Shown here: positions 43,761-52,807 of the stretch, piece by piece
How positions within the stretch are numbered: position 1 is the stretch's first letter
How the letters are laid out: each line of letters opens with the position of its first letter
Assembly: GCA_963837005.1 (NCBI GenBank)
Contig: CAWIMC010000001.1
Location: 372,001 to 436,000, forward strand
Source of the DNA: CALDTK01 sp963837005
GTDB taxonomy: Bacteria > Bacteroidota > Bacteroidia > Chitinophagales > Saprospiraceae
Reading direction: 5' to 3'
Length of the DNA stretch: 64,000 bases
Translations under genes and position numbers: made by a program
The notes under the pieces: generated by a model
Told to the model about the DNA's origin: nothing
Databases searched by the model: none
What the model saw: the letters and a program-made list of their open reading frames with translations, nothing else

Positions 43761-43779
43761 GAGTCGATCGTCGAGCGGC

Positions 43780-44359
43780 CTACCCACCGAAGCCTCTTCC
43801 TGCGCGTCCGCTCCCGAACCCAGATCGTCCGCCGACGGGTCGCGAGACCGTGCGCGTCCGCGAGGTGGCATTGAGACGCTGCCCGGCGGTGCTCTGGACG
43901 CGGTTGAACGCCCCTTGATTGACGTAGGCCCCAGCCCGCACTCCGCCGTAGCTGCTGCCCGCAAAGAGTCGCCGACCGATGAGTCCGTAGAGCAGCAAGC
44001 CGCTCATGCCAAAGCCGCCGTTGCCGCGCTGCGCCTGCTGCTGCTCGGCGGTCGCCGGCGAGGGCCTCGAGGCGAGCCCCGGTGATGGTATCGACGCTCC
44101 CGTCGAGTCGGCGGGCGACGAGGCTAGTCGCGGACGTATCCGGTACAACGCGCTCGTCGGCAATGCGCCACTCGTCCGGGGCTACCTCGACGATCTCCGT
44201 GACGACGCCCTCGGTATAGGCCTCGAACACTTCGTCGACGGTAGGTTGCGTGGAGGAGGTGCAAGCTCCTGCCGCCCCGAAGGCGGCCACGACGAGGAGG
44301 GTTTCGCCGAGGCGGCGGCGCGGCAGGGGCGCGGACAAGGATGTCGGATCTTGCGGCAT
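43780..44359 (-). CDS. YgiB-like lipoprotein with a frameshift
   Basis: From ATG 44359 the frame gives a lipoprotein signal (LLVVAAFGAAGACTSS) and continues QPTVDEVFEAYTEGVVTEIV to about GARLEALAG near 44050. There the coding potential passes to another frame reading ATAEQQQAQRGNGGFGMSGL, RRLFAGSSYGGVRAGAYVNQ and a Gly/Arg/Ser-rich end (SRPVGGRSGFGSGRAGRGFG). Low-complexity Gly-rich tails and a position just before the YgiC-like gene fit DUF1190/YgiB lipoproteins. A one-base indel in the GC-rich stretch near 44050-44065 would restore one frame; error or mutation cannot be told apart. Confidence 0.65.
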
Positions 44360-44654
44360 GATGGTAGGGTAATGTCGGGGTGGGGGGAAGGGTTGTATGT
44401 TGGTGAGCAGCATGATGCATGGGTTGCCTTGGCGGTTTCTGGAGATGCATCGCTGGGCAAAGCCTGGGCTCCGAGCGAGCGACGCCGCGGTGCAGCTACG
44501 CCCGTTATGGCAGTAGCTAAGTCGCATGGCGTAATCGTGCTGCTCACCAGCAAAGCGGAGCCGAATCGCAGCAATTCCCAGTTAGGTGTAGAGAGAGGGT
44601 AACGGGCGGCCCGTTAGGATGTGCAAGGGGTCCGACAGATCAACCTTAAGTGAT
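44360..44654. other. Intergenic stretch without visible gene
   Basis: No credible open frame, RNA gene or repeat seen. It separates the ygiB-like gene and a toxin-antitoxin module of different base composition. Confidence 0.4.
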
Positions 44655-44662
44655 TACCTTTG
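44655..44662 (+). promoter_or_regulatory. Minus-7 box of the toxin-antitoxin operon
   Basis: TACCTTTG, exact TAnnTTTG match, ends 4 nt before the ATG at 44667, so the mRNA is probably leaderless. Confidence 0.5.
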
Positions 44663-44666
44663 AAGA

Positions 44667-45071
44667 ATGAGCACCGTTCATATTAAACCGTCTGAACTAG
44701 CCGGGAACGACCTCCGCGATTTATCGGAGCGCCTAGCCGCAGGCACGGATTGTATCGCGATTTTACCGGATCGGCTTCGGATACTGCTGCGATCAGTTGT
44801 CGACCGATTGCGATCTGGAGAGGAGATTATGGTTGCGGGTGCGCAGGACGAGATAACCGTAGCGGAGACGGCACAGCTGCTCGGAACATCAACAGAGTAT
44901 GTGTTGGTTACGCTTAAACACGGGGGCTTGCCATCGCGCAGTGTCGAAGACGAGGTAAAAGTGCCACTTGCGGAGGTCCTCCGCTTTAGAGACCGGCAGA
45001 CGATCTTGCAAGAGATGCGAGACATCGGTTATGAAAACGAGCAGGAGGATGATCCAGATGGGTGGCAATGA
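44667..45071 (+). CDS. Excisionase-like HTH antitoxin
   Basis: 134 residues. The C-terminal half has a helix-turn-helix of the excisionase/MerR-like type (ITVAETAQLLGTSTEYVLVT, LKHGGLPSRSVEDEVKVP, LAEVLRFRDRQ), a layout known from antitoxins paired with PIN-domain toxins. The N-terminal half would bind the toxin. The TGA stop overlaps the toxin ATG by 4 bp (44068-type ATGA overlap at 45068-45071), typical of translational coupling. It probably represses its own promoter at 44655. Confidence 0.78.
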   Translation: MSTVHIKPSELAGNDLRDLSERLAAGTDCIAILPDRLRILLRSVVDRLRSGEEIMVAGAQDEITVAETAQLLGTSTEYVLVTLKHGGLPSRSVEDEVKVPLAEVLRFRDRQTILQEMRDIGYENEQEDDPDGWQ

Positions 45072-45493
45072 GAGTATTCCTCGATGCGAATATTTTGTTC
45101 TCGATTAATAAGACGGATCTCCTGTTCTCTCTCGCCGAAGCGAAGCTCTTCAGCGTAAGCTACTCGACCTACGTCGAGGAGGAAGCGAAACGCAACCTTC
45201 TCGCGCGCATTAACAACACCTAATATGCGGAAGGGATCCACAGGCGGTTTAGCCTGATGAACAAGAGTCGCGTGGGTATGAGACTTGACTCATCTCTTCA
45301 TCCATATGTGGCGAAAGGTCTTCGAGATGTCGACGATGAGCAAGTACTCTCAGATGCGCTTCGGTGTGGAGCAACGGTTCTGCTAACTGAAAATCTCCGT
45401 GACTTCAAAATTCCCGATGGAGAAATGCCTGGCGTCCGCGTCTGCAACAGCGCTTCTTTCATGGGTGACTGTGTAGCTGAGTTTGGTTCATAA
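45068..45493 (+). pseudogene. PIN-domain toxin with internal stop codon
   Basis: ATG 45068 opens MRVFLDANILFSINKTDLL, the PIN start with its first catalytic Asp. After LLARINNT there is TAA at 45221-45223. The same frame then continues YAEGIHRRFSLMNKSRVGMR, DVDDEQVLSDALRCGATVLL and TENLRDFKIPDGEM, which carry the later PIN acidic residues, to the stop at 45493. A single nonsense codon therefore splits a roughly 141-residue ribonuclease toxin. The 51-residue product would lack most active-site residues and be harmless. The antitoxin remains intact. Confidence 0.78.
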
Positions 45494-45793
45494 GATTTAG
45501 CAGCTATTCTGGAGCGCTGGCGATTGGCACGACAAAGACCACCACAGAGCCGGCAGGATGTGTTGGACTTGCTTCGACGTATCGGCTGGGTAAAGTTTGG
45601 TGAAGCTGTTGAAGGCAGTTGGCGAGCGGCTGAGTAACCTCTGGGTACAGGCCAGCCGATTAATAAGACAGTACAGCCATGACTCGCATCTGCAACCAAT
45701 AGTCTGCAACACGACGCCGCACCCTCCCCATGTGTCCCCATCACACGAAGCTCCCAACTTCGCACTACCTTGTCACCTCGCACCCTTTCCACT
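45494..45793. other. Intergenic stretch without visible gene
   Basis: About 300 bp with no supported gene, hairpin or motif copy. It probably contains the promoter of the planctomycete-type gene set that follows, but I find no clear TAnnTTTG box. Confidence 0.4.
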
Positions 45794-48700
45794 ATGACGC
45801 TCCCTGCCCCAGTAGATCGCCTTTGGCACCTGGCTACCGTCGTGCTTCTCGCCTGCGCTTCCGTCGCCTGCGGGGTCGACATGGACGCTGATGTCGCTGA
45901 GGCCTACGCAAGCCTCCCACCCACGCTCGACTACAACATCGATGTGCGCCCGATTCTCTCCGATCGGTGCTGGTCCTGCCACGGACCGGATGCCCGCGCG
46001 CGCATGGCGGACTTGAGGCTCGACGACGCGGAGTCAGCTTACGCCAAAACAGACTTGCGCAGCCCCGCCATCGTGCCCGGCAAAGCAGGTAGCAGCCAGC
46101 TCGTGTCCCGCATCCTGAGCCACGACCCAGAATACCTCATGCCGACGCCGGAGAGCCACATGACGCTCGACGCCTACGAAAAGGCCGTGCTCGTGAAGTG
46201 GATCGAGGACGGTGCACAGTACGATCCACACTGGGCCTTCGTGCCGCTGCCACCGATCGACGAGGCGGAGGCGCTGGCCCCCGGACCGATCGACGCCTTC
46301 GTAGCCGCCGCACAGGCCAAGCACCAACTCACGTCGAATGAGCGCGCCCGACCCCGCGAGCTCATCCGCCGCGTCTACCGTGACCTCACGGGCCTCCCGC
46401 CGACCTTCGCGCAGACACAGGCCTTCGTCAACGATCCGTCCGATGCGCACTACGATCGACTGGTCGACTCGCTGCTCAGCACCGATGCCACCGCCGAGAG
46501 ACTGGCCAGTGAGTGGATGGACGTGGCCCGCTACGCTGATTCGCATGGGCTTCACGCGGACGGTATCCGAACGATGTGGCCCTGGCGAGACTGGGTCATT
46601 GACGCCTTTCGGCAAAACAAGTCCTACCGGTCTTTCGTGACCGAACAGCTGGCCGGCGACCTGATGCCCGACGCCACGCGCGAACAGGTTTTGGCGACAG
46701 CCTTCAATCGCAACCACCCCATGACCGCCGAGGGCGGCGCCAACGACGAAGAGTTCCGCACGCAGTACGTCATGGACCGCGCCAATACCTTCGCAACGGC
46801 CTTCCTCGGGCTCACGATGGAGTGCGCCGCCTGTCACGACCACAAGTTCGACCCGGTCTCGCAGAAGGAGTACTACCAGCTCACGGCCTTCTTCAACAAC
46901 GTTAAGGAGGCCGGTATGACTGGCGACGACGGCGACTTCGGTCCGCTGTTGAGCCTGCCCGACAGTGCCACGGAGGCCAAGCTCCGCCAGCTCGACGCAC
47001 GTATCGCTGAGTTATCTGCTAGCACCGTACCCGTCGCCAAGCAAATCGCTTTCATTCAGGGGCTCGCCGCCTTGCCGAAGCCTTTGGCTTACCTCCCGCT
47101 GGATGCGCAGCGCAATAAGGTGGCCGACGGCTATCCGAAGTCGAACATCCTCGACACGCTGTATACCGTGCCCGGCGTAAAGGGCCAGGCCTACGTATTC
47201 GATACGGAGTGGGACGCAGTCGATATCCCGCTGCCGGCCTTCGAGGCCTACGACCCGTTTTCGCTGTCGCTGTTCATCAACACCACCAAACGGCGCGAGA
47301 AAGAGGGCGAGTGGCAGTGCCTACTCAGTAACTCCGGCGACAAGAACGGCGACTGGCGGGGCTTCAATTTCGAGCTTATGCCCGACGGGCGCCTCAACCT
47401 GCGCGTGACGCACAGTCTGCCGGGCAACTACCTCGAGATCAGCACGACCGACAAGGTTCGCCTCAATACCTGGACGCACGTCGCGGCTACCTACGACGGC
47501 AGCCTGTCCGCCAAGGGCCTGCGGATCTACGTCGACGGCCAGCCCGTCAAGACCATCATCGACTTCGATCGCCTCAATCGCACCACAGCCCCAATCACCA
47601 ATGACAGCTACAAGCAGCCCCTCGCGCGACCGATCCGACTAGCGGTGTCCGGGCGCCACTACAAGGGTGAGACTGGCATCTTCGAAGGGGCTATCGACGA
47701 GGTGTACGTTTTCGGGGATCAGTTGAGCGCCCTCGAGATGGGCCAACTCGCGCAGTCCGCTTCCGCGAAGCTCAAGCCCGGTCCGAATGCATCCGCCGAT
47801 CACGAGCGCGTCACTGCCTGGCGACAGACCGCCAATAAGGTGCGAGCCTTGCGCAAGGAGAAGTTGGAGGCTTTCGCCAAAACCAACGACGTCATGGTGA
47901 TGACGGAGATGGCGGTGCCGCGCGCGACGCACGTGCTGCTGCGTGGCTCCTTCGACCAGTTCGGTGAGCGCGTCGACTACGGGACGCCGCTGGCCATCGG
48001 CGGTTTTGACGCAGAGCAGTACCCGAGCAACCGTCTTGGATTGTCCGAGTGGCTCTTCGCGGAGGACAATCCGCTCACCGCCCGCGTGGCCGTCAATCGC
48101 TACTGGCAACTCCTCATGGGCCGTGGCCTGGTAGCGACGCCGCACGACTTCGGGATGCAGGGTAAACTGCCCTCGCACCCGGAACTCCTCGACTACCTCG
48201 CCAACGGCTTTCGGGCTTCGGACTACGACTTGCACGCCCTGTTGCGCGCTATCGTGACCTCGGAGACGTATAAGGTGAGTAGCCAAGTCAATGCCGAGAA
48301 CCGCACGGCCGATCCGGACAATGTCTACCTCACCCGCGCTACCTCGCAGCGCTACCGCGCCGAGATGATTCGTGATTACGCACTCGCCGTAAGCGGACTG
48401 CTGGTCGATCAGGTGGGCGGACCGAGCGTCTACCCCTATGAGCCAGCTGGACTTTGGCTAGAGAAGGCAAGTTTCTCGAAGGCGCTCTACGACTACCGCG
48501 TGCAGTCCGGGGACAGCCTCTACCGACGGAGCATGTACACCATTGTGCGGCGCACCTCGCCACCGCCGGCCATGGTGACCCTCGACATGCCGATGCGCGA
48601 TCGCTGCGTGGTCTACCGGGAGACGACCAATACGCCCCTGCAGGCGCTCGTGCTGCTCAATGACCCGCAGTACGTTGAGGCAGCGAGGGTTTTGGCGCAA

Positions 48701-48979
48701 GCCGTAGACCCCATGAAGTCAAGCGCGGTGGCAGACGACATAGAGCGATTGTTCCAGGAGGTGCTCGGCCGTCATCCGATGCCCTCCGAGGTGGCCGCAC
48801 TCGACAAGGTCTACGCAAGTGCCGTCAAGCGTTTTGGCGAAAGCCCCTCCGCTGCCACCGAACTGCTCGCCGTCGGGCAGTACCCACGCCCAGTGAAGTA
48901 CGACCGCACACACCTGGCGGCCCTCACGACGGTAGCCAACACGGTCCTCAATCACGACGAAGTTTACACGCGCCGCTAA
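45794..48979 (+). CDS. PSD1-type cytochrome c / DUF1549 / LamG / DUF1553 protein
   Basis: 1061 residues from ATG 45794; the upstream TTG adds only eight residues. Lipoprotein-like signal (VVLLACASVACGVD), then a planctomycete cytochrome c domain with heme motif CWSCH (about residue 60). DUF1549 follows (LIRRVYRDLTGLPPTFAQTQ, DEEFRTQYVMDRANTFATAF, second CAACH motif), then a LamG/concanavalin-like insert (about 450-640), then DUF1553 (NRLGLSEWLFAEDNPLTARV, VNRYWQLLMGRGLVATPHDF, TPLQALVLLNDPQYVEAARV). Such proteins accompany DUF1501 proteins and are thought to act in periplasmic polysaccharide or sulfated-glycan use. Six motif copies lie inside, at 46036, 46604, 46688, 47869, 48689 and 48831. 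Confidence 0.9.
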   Translation: MTLPAPVDRLWHLATVVLLACASVACGVDMDADVAEAYASLPPTLDYNIDVRPILSDRCWSCHGPDARARMADLRLDDAESAYAKTDLRSPAIVPGKAGSSQLVSRILSHDPEYLMPTPESHMTLDAYEKAVLVKWIEDGAQYDPHWAFVPLPPIDEAEALAPGPIDAFVAAAQAKHQLTSNERARPRELIRRVYRDLTGLPPTFAQTQAFVNDPSDAHYDRLVDSLLSTDATAERLASEWMDVARYADSHGLHADGIRTMWPWRDWVIDAFRQNKSYRSFVTEQLAGDLMPDATREQVLATAFNRNHPMTAEGGANDEEFRTQYVMDRANTFATAFLGLTMECAACHDHKFDPVSQKEYYQLTAFFNNVKEAGMTGDDGDFGPLLSLPDSATEAKLRQLDARIAELSASTVPVAKQIAFIQGLAALPKPLAYLPLDAQRNKVADGYPKSNILDTLYTVPGVKGQAYVFDTEWDAVDIPLPAFEAYDPFSLSLFINTTKRREKEGEWQCLLSNSGDKNGDWRGFNFELMPDGRLNLRVTHSLPGNYLEISTTDKVRLNTWTHVAATYDGSLSAKGLRIYVDGQPVKTIIDFDRLNRTTAPITNDSYKQPLARPIRLAVSGRHYKGETGIFEGAIDEVYVFGDQLSALEMGQLAQSASAKLKPGPNASADHERVTAWRQTANKVRALRKEKLEAFAKTNDVMVMTEMAVPRATHVLLRGSFDQFGERVDYGTPLAIGGFDAEQYPSNRLGLSEWLFAEDNPLTARVAVNRYWQLLMGRGLVATPHDFGMQGKLPSHPELLDYLANGFRASDYDLHALLRAIVTSETYKVSSQVNAENRTADPDNVYLTRATSQRYRAEMIRDYALAVSGLLVDQVGGPSVYPYEPAGLWLEKASFSKALYDYRVQSGDSLYRRSMYTIVRRTSPPPAMVTLDMPMRDRCVVYRETTNTPLQALVLLNDPQYVEAARVLAQAVDPMKSSAVADDIERLFQEVLGRHPMPSEVAALDKVYASAVKRFGESPSAATELLAVGQYPRPVKYDRTHLAALTTVANTVLNHDEVYTRR

Positions 48980-48983
48980 CGCC

Positions 48984-50501
48984 ATGGGAACACCGCAAAC
49001 AGATCCACACCACGGCCATCACCACCACCACGGCCTCTGCGACGACGTCAACCGCTCGTACTCGCGGCGTGACTTCCTGCGCAATACCAGCCTCGGCATC
49101 GGCGGGCTAGCTCTGGCAAGCCTCATCGATCCGCTAATGGCCAGCCGCTCGGCAGCCGAAGCGATGGGCGCGGGCGTGACAAGCTTGGGCGGGGGCATCC
49201 TCGGCGTACCGCACCATCGTCCGACGGCGAAGCGCGTGATTTACCTGCTGCAGTCCGGCGCGCCGAGCCACCTCGACCTCTTCGACTACAAGCCTGTGCT
49301 CAATCAGCGCCACGGTGAGGACCTTCCAGAAAGCGTGCGCAAAAAGTTCCGAAGCACGGGCATGTCTTCGGGGCAGGCGCACTTCCCGATGGTCGGCACG
49401 CCGTTTGGGTTTGCGCAGCACGGGCAGTCGGGAGCGTGGTTCAGTGATCGACTGCCGTACATGGCCAAGATCGCCGACGAGTTCTGCATGGTGAAGTCGA
49501 TGTTCACGGAGGCCGTCAACCACGACCCGGCCGTGACCTTCCTGCAGACCGGCAGCCAACAACCGGGGCGCCCGGCCATGGGGAGTTGGATGAGCTACGG
49601 CCTCGGGTCAACGAATAAGAACTTGCCGAGCTTCGTGGTGCTGGTCACCAAAGGGAAAGTCGGTGCGCAGCCACTGTACTCGCGACTCTGGGGCAACGCC
49701 TTCCTGCCGAGCGAGCACCAGGGCGTACAGTTCCGCGCGGGTAAGGACCCAGTGCTCTACCTCAAGAATCCGCCCGGCGTCTCCGAAGGCTTGCGTCGTG
49801 AGCAACTCGACGCTTGGCACACGCTGCAAGAGGTCCAGGAGCAGGACTTCAACGACCCGGAGATCGTCGCGCGGACTTCGCAGTACGAGATGGCCTTCCG
49901 GATGCAAACCTCCGTGCCGGAGATCATGGACGTGAGCGGGGAGCCCGACCACATCTACGACCTGTACGGTCCGGACTCGCGGACGCCCGGCACGTTTGCG
50001 GCCAATGCGCTGCTGGCGCGACGTTTGGCAGAGCGGGACGTGCCGTTTATCCAACTGTACCACCAGGGCTGGGACCACCACGGGCATATTAAGTCGGGGG
50101 TGACGGACCAGAGTAAGCAAGTGGACCAAGCCTCAGCGGCCCTCATCATGGACCTCAAGCAGCGCGGGATGCTCGACGACACGCTCGTGATCTGGGGTGG
50201 AGAGTTCGGGCGTACGCCGTTTTCGCAGGGACCTGTCACGGAGCAATTTGGGCGCGACCACCACGGCGGGGCCTTCACGATGTTGATGGCGGGCGGGGGC
50301 GTGAAGCCGGGCTTGGTGTACGGCTCGACCGATGAGTTCGGCTTCGAGATTACCGACAAACCGGTGCACATCCACGACTTTCAGGCCACGGTGATGCACA
50401 CGCTCGGCATCGACCATGAGCGGCTCACGTTCAAGCACCAGGGTCGGCGCTTCCGGCTGACGGATGTCCACGGCCACGTTAAGCACGATTTACTCGCGTA
50501 G
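48984..50501 (+). CDS. DUF1501 family protein, Tat-exported
   Basis: 505 residues. A histidine-rich leader (HHGHHHHHG, about 9-17) precedes the twin-arginine signal YSRRDFLRNTSLGIGGLALA. The DUF1501 body, related to sulfatase/alkaline phosphatase folds, contains YLLQSGAPSHLDLFDYKP, MVKSMFTEAVNHDPAVTFLQ, YHQGWDHHGHI, DTLVIWGGEFGRTPFSQG and DHHGGAFTMLMAGGGVKPGL. It follows the DUF1549/DUF1553 gene by 4 bp and precedes the DUF2231 gene by 4 bp, so the three are one operon. Substrate unknown. No motif copy in the gene. Confidence 0.92.
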   Translation: MGTPQTDPHHGHHHHHGLCDDVNRSYSRRDFLRNTSLGIGGLALASLIDPLMASRSAAEAMGAGVTSLGGGILGVPHHRPTAKRVIYLLQSGAPSHLDLFDYKPVLNQRHGEDLPESVRKKFRSTGMSSGQAHFPMVGTPFGFAQHGQSGAWFSDRLPYMAKIADEFCMVKSMFTEAVNHDPAVTFLQTGSQQPGRPAMGSWMSYGLGSTNKNLPSFVVLVTKGKVGAQPLYSRLWGNAFLPSEHQGVQFRAGKDPVLYLKNPPGVSEGLRREQLDAWHTLQEVQEQDFNDPEIVARTSQYEMAFRMQTSVPEIMDVSGEPDHIYDLYGPDSRTPGTFAANALLARRLAERDVPFIQLYHQGWDHHGHIKSGVTDQSKQVDQASAALIMDLKQRGMLDDTLVIWGGEFGRTPFSQGPVTEQFGRDHHGGAFTMLMAGGGVKPGLVYGSTDEFGFEITDKPVHIHDFQATVMHTLGIDHERLTFKHQGRRFRLTDVHGHVKHDLLA

Positions 50502-50505
50502 CGGT

Positions 50506-51744
50506 ATGGAGAGTTGGGCACTGTTCTTTGGAAGCTTTCACCCGGTGGTGGTACACCTGCCAATCGGAGTCTTGATGGTAGCCGTGCTGTTGCAGCTATT
50601 GGTATTTGTGCCGCGTTTTAGGCACTTGTCGGTAGCGCTGCCCTGGCTCTATGGCTTCGGTGTTGCTGGCGCTGCGGTGGCGGTGGTGAGCGGCTGGAGT
50701 TTGGCTGGTCCTATTGGAGCAAGTTGGGACACGCACCGCTGGTTTGGGCTAGGGACCTTTGCACTGGCGGGCGTGCTGTTTTTGCTGAGCATTCGGCATG
50801 CGCTGGTCGTGCCGACGCGGGGCGTAGCGATCGGCAGTGCGGTGGCGGGTTTGGCTACCCTGGGCATCACAGGTTGGACGGGTCACCTGGGTGGCACCTT
50901 GACCTACGGGGAGGGCCACTTCCAGCAGTACGCGCCGGGGGTTTTGGCGAAAGCTTTGGACACGCTGGCCCCGCTGGTGGTAGCGGATCGCGACAGCATG
51001 AATGTGTACACCGAAATCATCCATCCGATCTTTGTAGGCAAGTGTGTCGACTGTCACCGGGCGTATCTGGATCGCGGTGGACTGGTGATGACCTCCTTCG
51101 CCGGACTAAAGAAAGGCGGATCGGAGGGCGACGCCATAGGCGCGGGCACGAGTGGAGAGTTGTGGCAGCGGGTCACGCTTCCGACGGAGCACCCGCGCTT
51201 TATGCCGAGTCGCGGGGCAGCGCTGGATTACGATGAGTTGACGGTGATACGGAGCTGGCTCACCGCCCGTCTCGACAGCGCAGCTACCGTGGAGCAGTGG
51301 CAACCCGACGAAGAGACGATCGCGGCCGTGAAGCGGCTCTACCGCAAGGACCTGCGGCCGTTGGCGTATGTCGACAAGATCAATCCACCAGCGATCGCTC
51401 TGGATAAGGTGCCAGCGATGTGGCGAATGGCGGCGCTAAGCCAAGAGAGCACCTTGCTGGAGGCCCAGTTGCGCGACCTTACTGCAGACCGAGAAGTAGC
51501 GCTAGAAGCACTGGCCGCATACGCCGCAAATGTGACCTCCCTGGATCTCCGCGGACTCAAATATGCGGATACCTGGATCGCAGAGTTGCCAGCCATGCCG
51601 CATCTCACGGGCGTTAATCTCTCGAACAGCGACGTAACATCAGCTGGCGTCCCGACGAAGGTCCGCTTCCCGCATTTGGAGGACCTCAATTTGTGGAATA
51701 CACCTGCACAGCCGGTGGAGGCTACGTTGTCGTCAATTGACTAG
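50506..51744 (+). CDS. DUF2231 membrane protein fused to cytochrome c and LRR-like segment
   Basis: 412 residues from ATG 50506. Four membrane helices in the N-terminal DUF2231 domain (FGSFHPVVVHLPIGVLMVAV and following to about residue 145) lead to a cytochrome c-like domain with heme motif CVDCH (IFVGKCVDCHRAYLDRGGL) and MPSRGAALDYDELTVIRSWL. The last 80 residues read like leucine-rich repeats (VTSLDLRGLKYADTWIAELP, LTGVNLSNSDVTSAGV, LEDLNLWNT). It is likely an inner-membrane electron-transfer partner of the preceding two proteins. A motif copy at 50941-50955 has a wobble outer pair. Confidence 0.85.
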   Translation: MESWALFFGSFHPVVVHLPIGVLMVAVLLQLLVFVPRFRHLSVALPWLYGFGVAGAAVAVVSGWSLAGPIGASWDTHRWFGLGTFALAGVLFLLSIRHALVVPTRGVAIGSAVAGLATLGITGWTGHLGGTLTYGEGHFQQYAPGVLAKALDTLAPLVVADRDSMNVYTEIIHPIFVGKCVDCHRAYLDRGGLVMTSFAGLKKGGSEGDAIGAGTSGELWQRVTLPTEHPRFMPSRGAALDYDELTVIRSWLTARLDSAATVEQWQPDEETIAAVKRLYRKDLRPLAYVDKINPPAIALDKVPAMWRMAALSQESTLLEAQLRDLTADREVALEALAAYAANVTSLDLRGLKYADTWIAELPAMPHLTGVNLSNSDVTSAGVPTKVRFPHLEDLNLWNTPAQPVEATLSSID

Positions 51745-51765
51745 TACATGTCTAGATAATCTCAG

Positions 51766-52794
51766 CTACACACGCTCCAACTTCATCGGGTACGTCCGCC
51801 CGGAATACCACTGCGGTACGTACAGATTATCGTCCGCGTCGACACAGACGTCGTGGGGATTCATGAAGGTGAGTTCGTCGCTCTTGGGCGGAGACAATAG
51901 ACCTTTCGCATCGTACGAAAACTCGTTGTTGCTGCCCGGCGCACTGATCAGCCGCATATCCTTGTCAAACACCGCGATCATACCATCGTAGCCGTGCCAG
52001 ATCTGCGTGACGATGACGGCGAAGTAGGTCAAGTCCCCCTTAATGACTGGCCGACAGACCCACATATCGGGAGTCAAGAAGGTCTCCAGTAGCTCCCCCT
52101 CGAGACTATAGCGCTTAAAGCGCTGGTCGGCCCGGGAGGTGACCAGTAGAGTAGGGGTCGGGGTGCGCGGATCGAGCGTGACGCCGTGCGGGCAGTTGAG
52201 GTGTGCCGGCCCGGTGCCGCTTCCGCCAAAACTCCCGGCGTAGCGCCCTTGCGCGTCGTAGCGGTGCACGTAGCTCTTCCCGTAGCCATCCGCCACGTAG
52301 ATGCTGCCGTCTGGCGCGACCGTCGTCTCGGTAGGTTTGTATTCGCTCTTGGCAGAGTAGTAGCCACTTTCCATCGGGGGCGTCAGGCTCATGACCTTGC
52401 GGCCGTCGAGCGTGTGTTTGTTGACGGCGCCCGACTTCTCGTCGGTGATCCACAGAAAGGATTCTCCGCCCTCGACCGAGAGCGTCAAGCCGTGTGCGCC
52501 GTCGTACTCCGTGCCCCAGGTCGAGAGCACTTTGCCGCTCGTATCGTACACGATGACATTGTTGGCGGTATGGTTAGTGAGCATAAATAGTCGACCGTCC
52601 GGAGCCTGCACCATTTCGTGGCAGTCCTTAACCGGAATAGCCCTGTCCTGGTGCCAGGTGGGATCGACGCGGTATCGGTGCGTGCCACTGCCTACCGGAC
52701 CGGCGGCGGGGGGGAGGTACGTGTTGTCCATTCGGAGGAAAGGGGCGGCACCGGCAGTGAGCCCGGCGCGCTTGACGAACTGTCTACGGTCCAT
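51766..52794 (-). CDS. NHL-type beta-propeller protein with Tat signal
   Basis: 342 residues. Twin-arginine start MDRRQFVKRAGLTAGAAPFL. The mature part has NHL/six-bladed propeller repeats (CHEMVQAPDGRLFMLTNHTA, PDGSIYVADGYGKSYVHRYD, HLNCPHGVTLDPRTPTPTLL, NPHDVCVDADDNLYVPQWYS). Probably a periplasmic binding or lyase-like protein working with the convergent DUF1501 set, which ends 21 bp away. A TACCTTCC box lies 4 nt before the start. A motif copy at 52218-52232. Confidence 0.82.
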   Translation of the reverse strand: MDRRQFVKRAGLTAGAAPFLRMDNTYLPPAAGPVGSGTHRYRVDPTWHQDRAIPVKDCHEMVQAPDGRLFMLTNHTANNVIVYDTSGKVLSTWGTEYDGAHGLTLSVEGGESFLWITDEKSGAVNKHTLDGRKVMSLTPPMESGYYSAKSEYKPTETTVAPDGSIYVADGYGKSYVHRYDAQGRYAGSFGGSGTGPAHLNCPHGVTLDPRTPTPTLLVTSRADQRFKRYSLEGELLETFLTPDMWVCRPVIKGDLTYFAVIVTQIWHGYDGMIAVFDKDMRLISAPGSNNEFSYDAKGLLSPPKSDELTFMNPHDVCVDADDNLYVPQWYSGRTYPMKLERV

Positions 52795-52807
52795 CGGTGG
52801 AAGGTAG

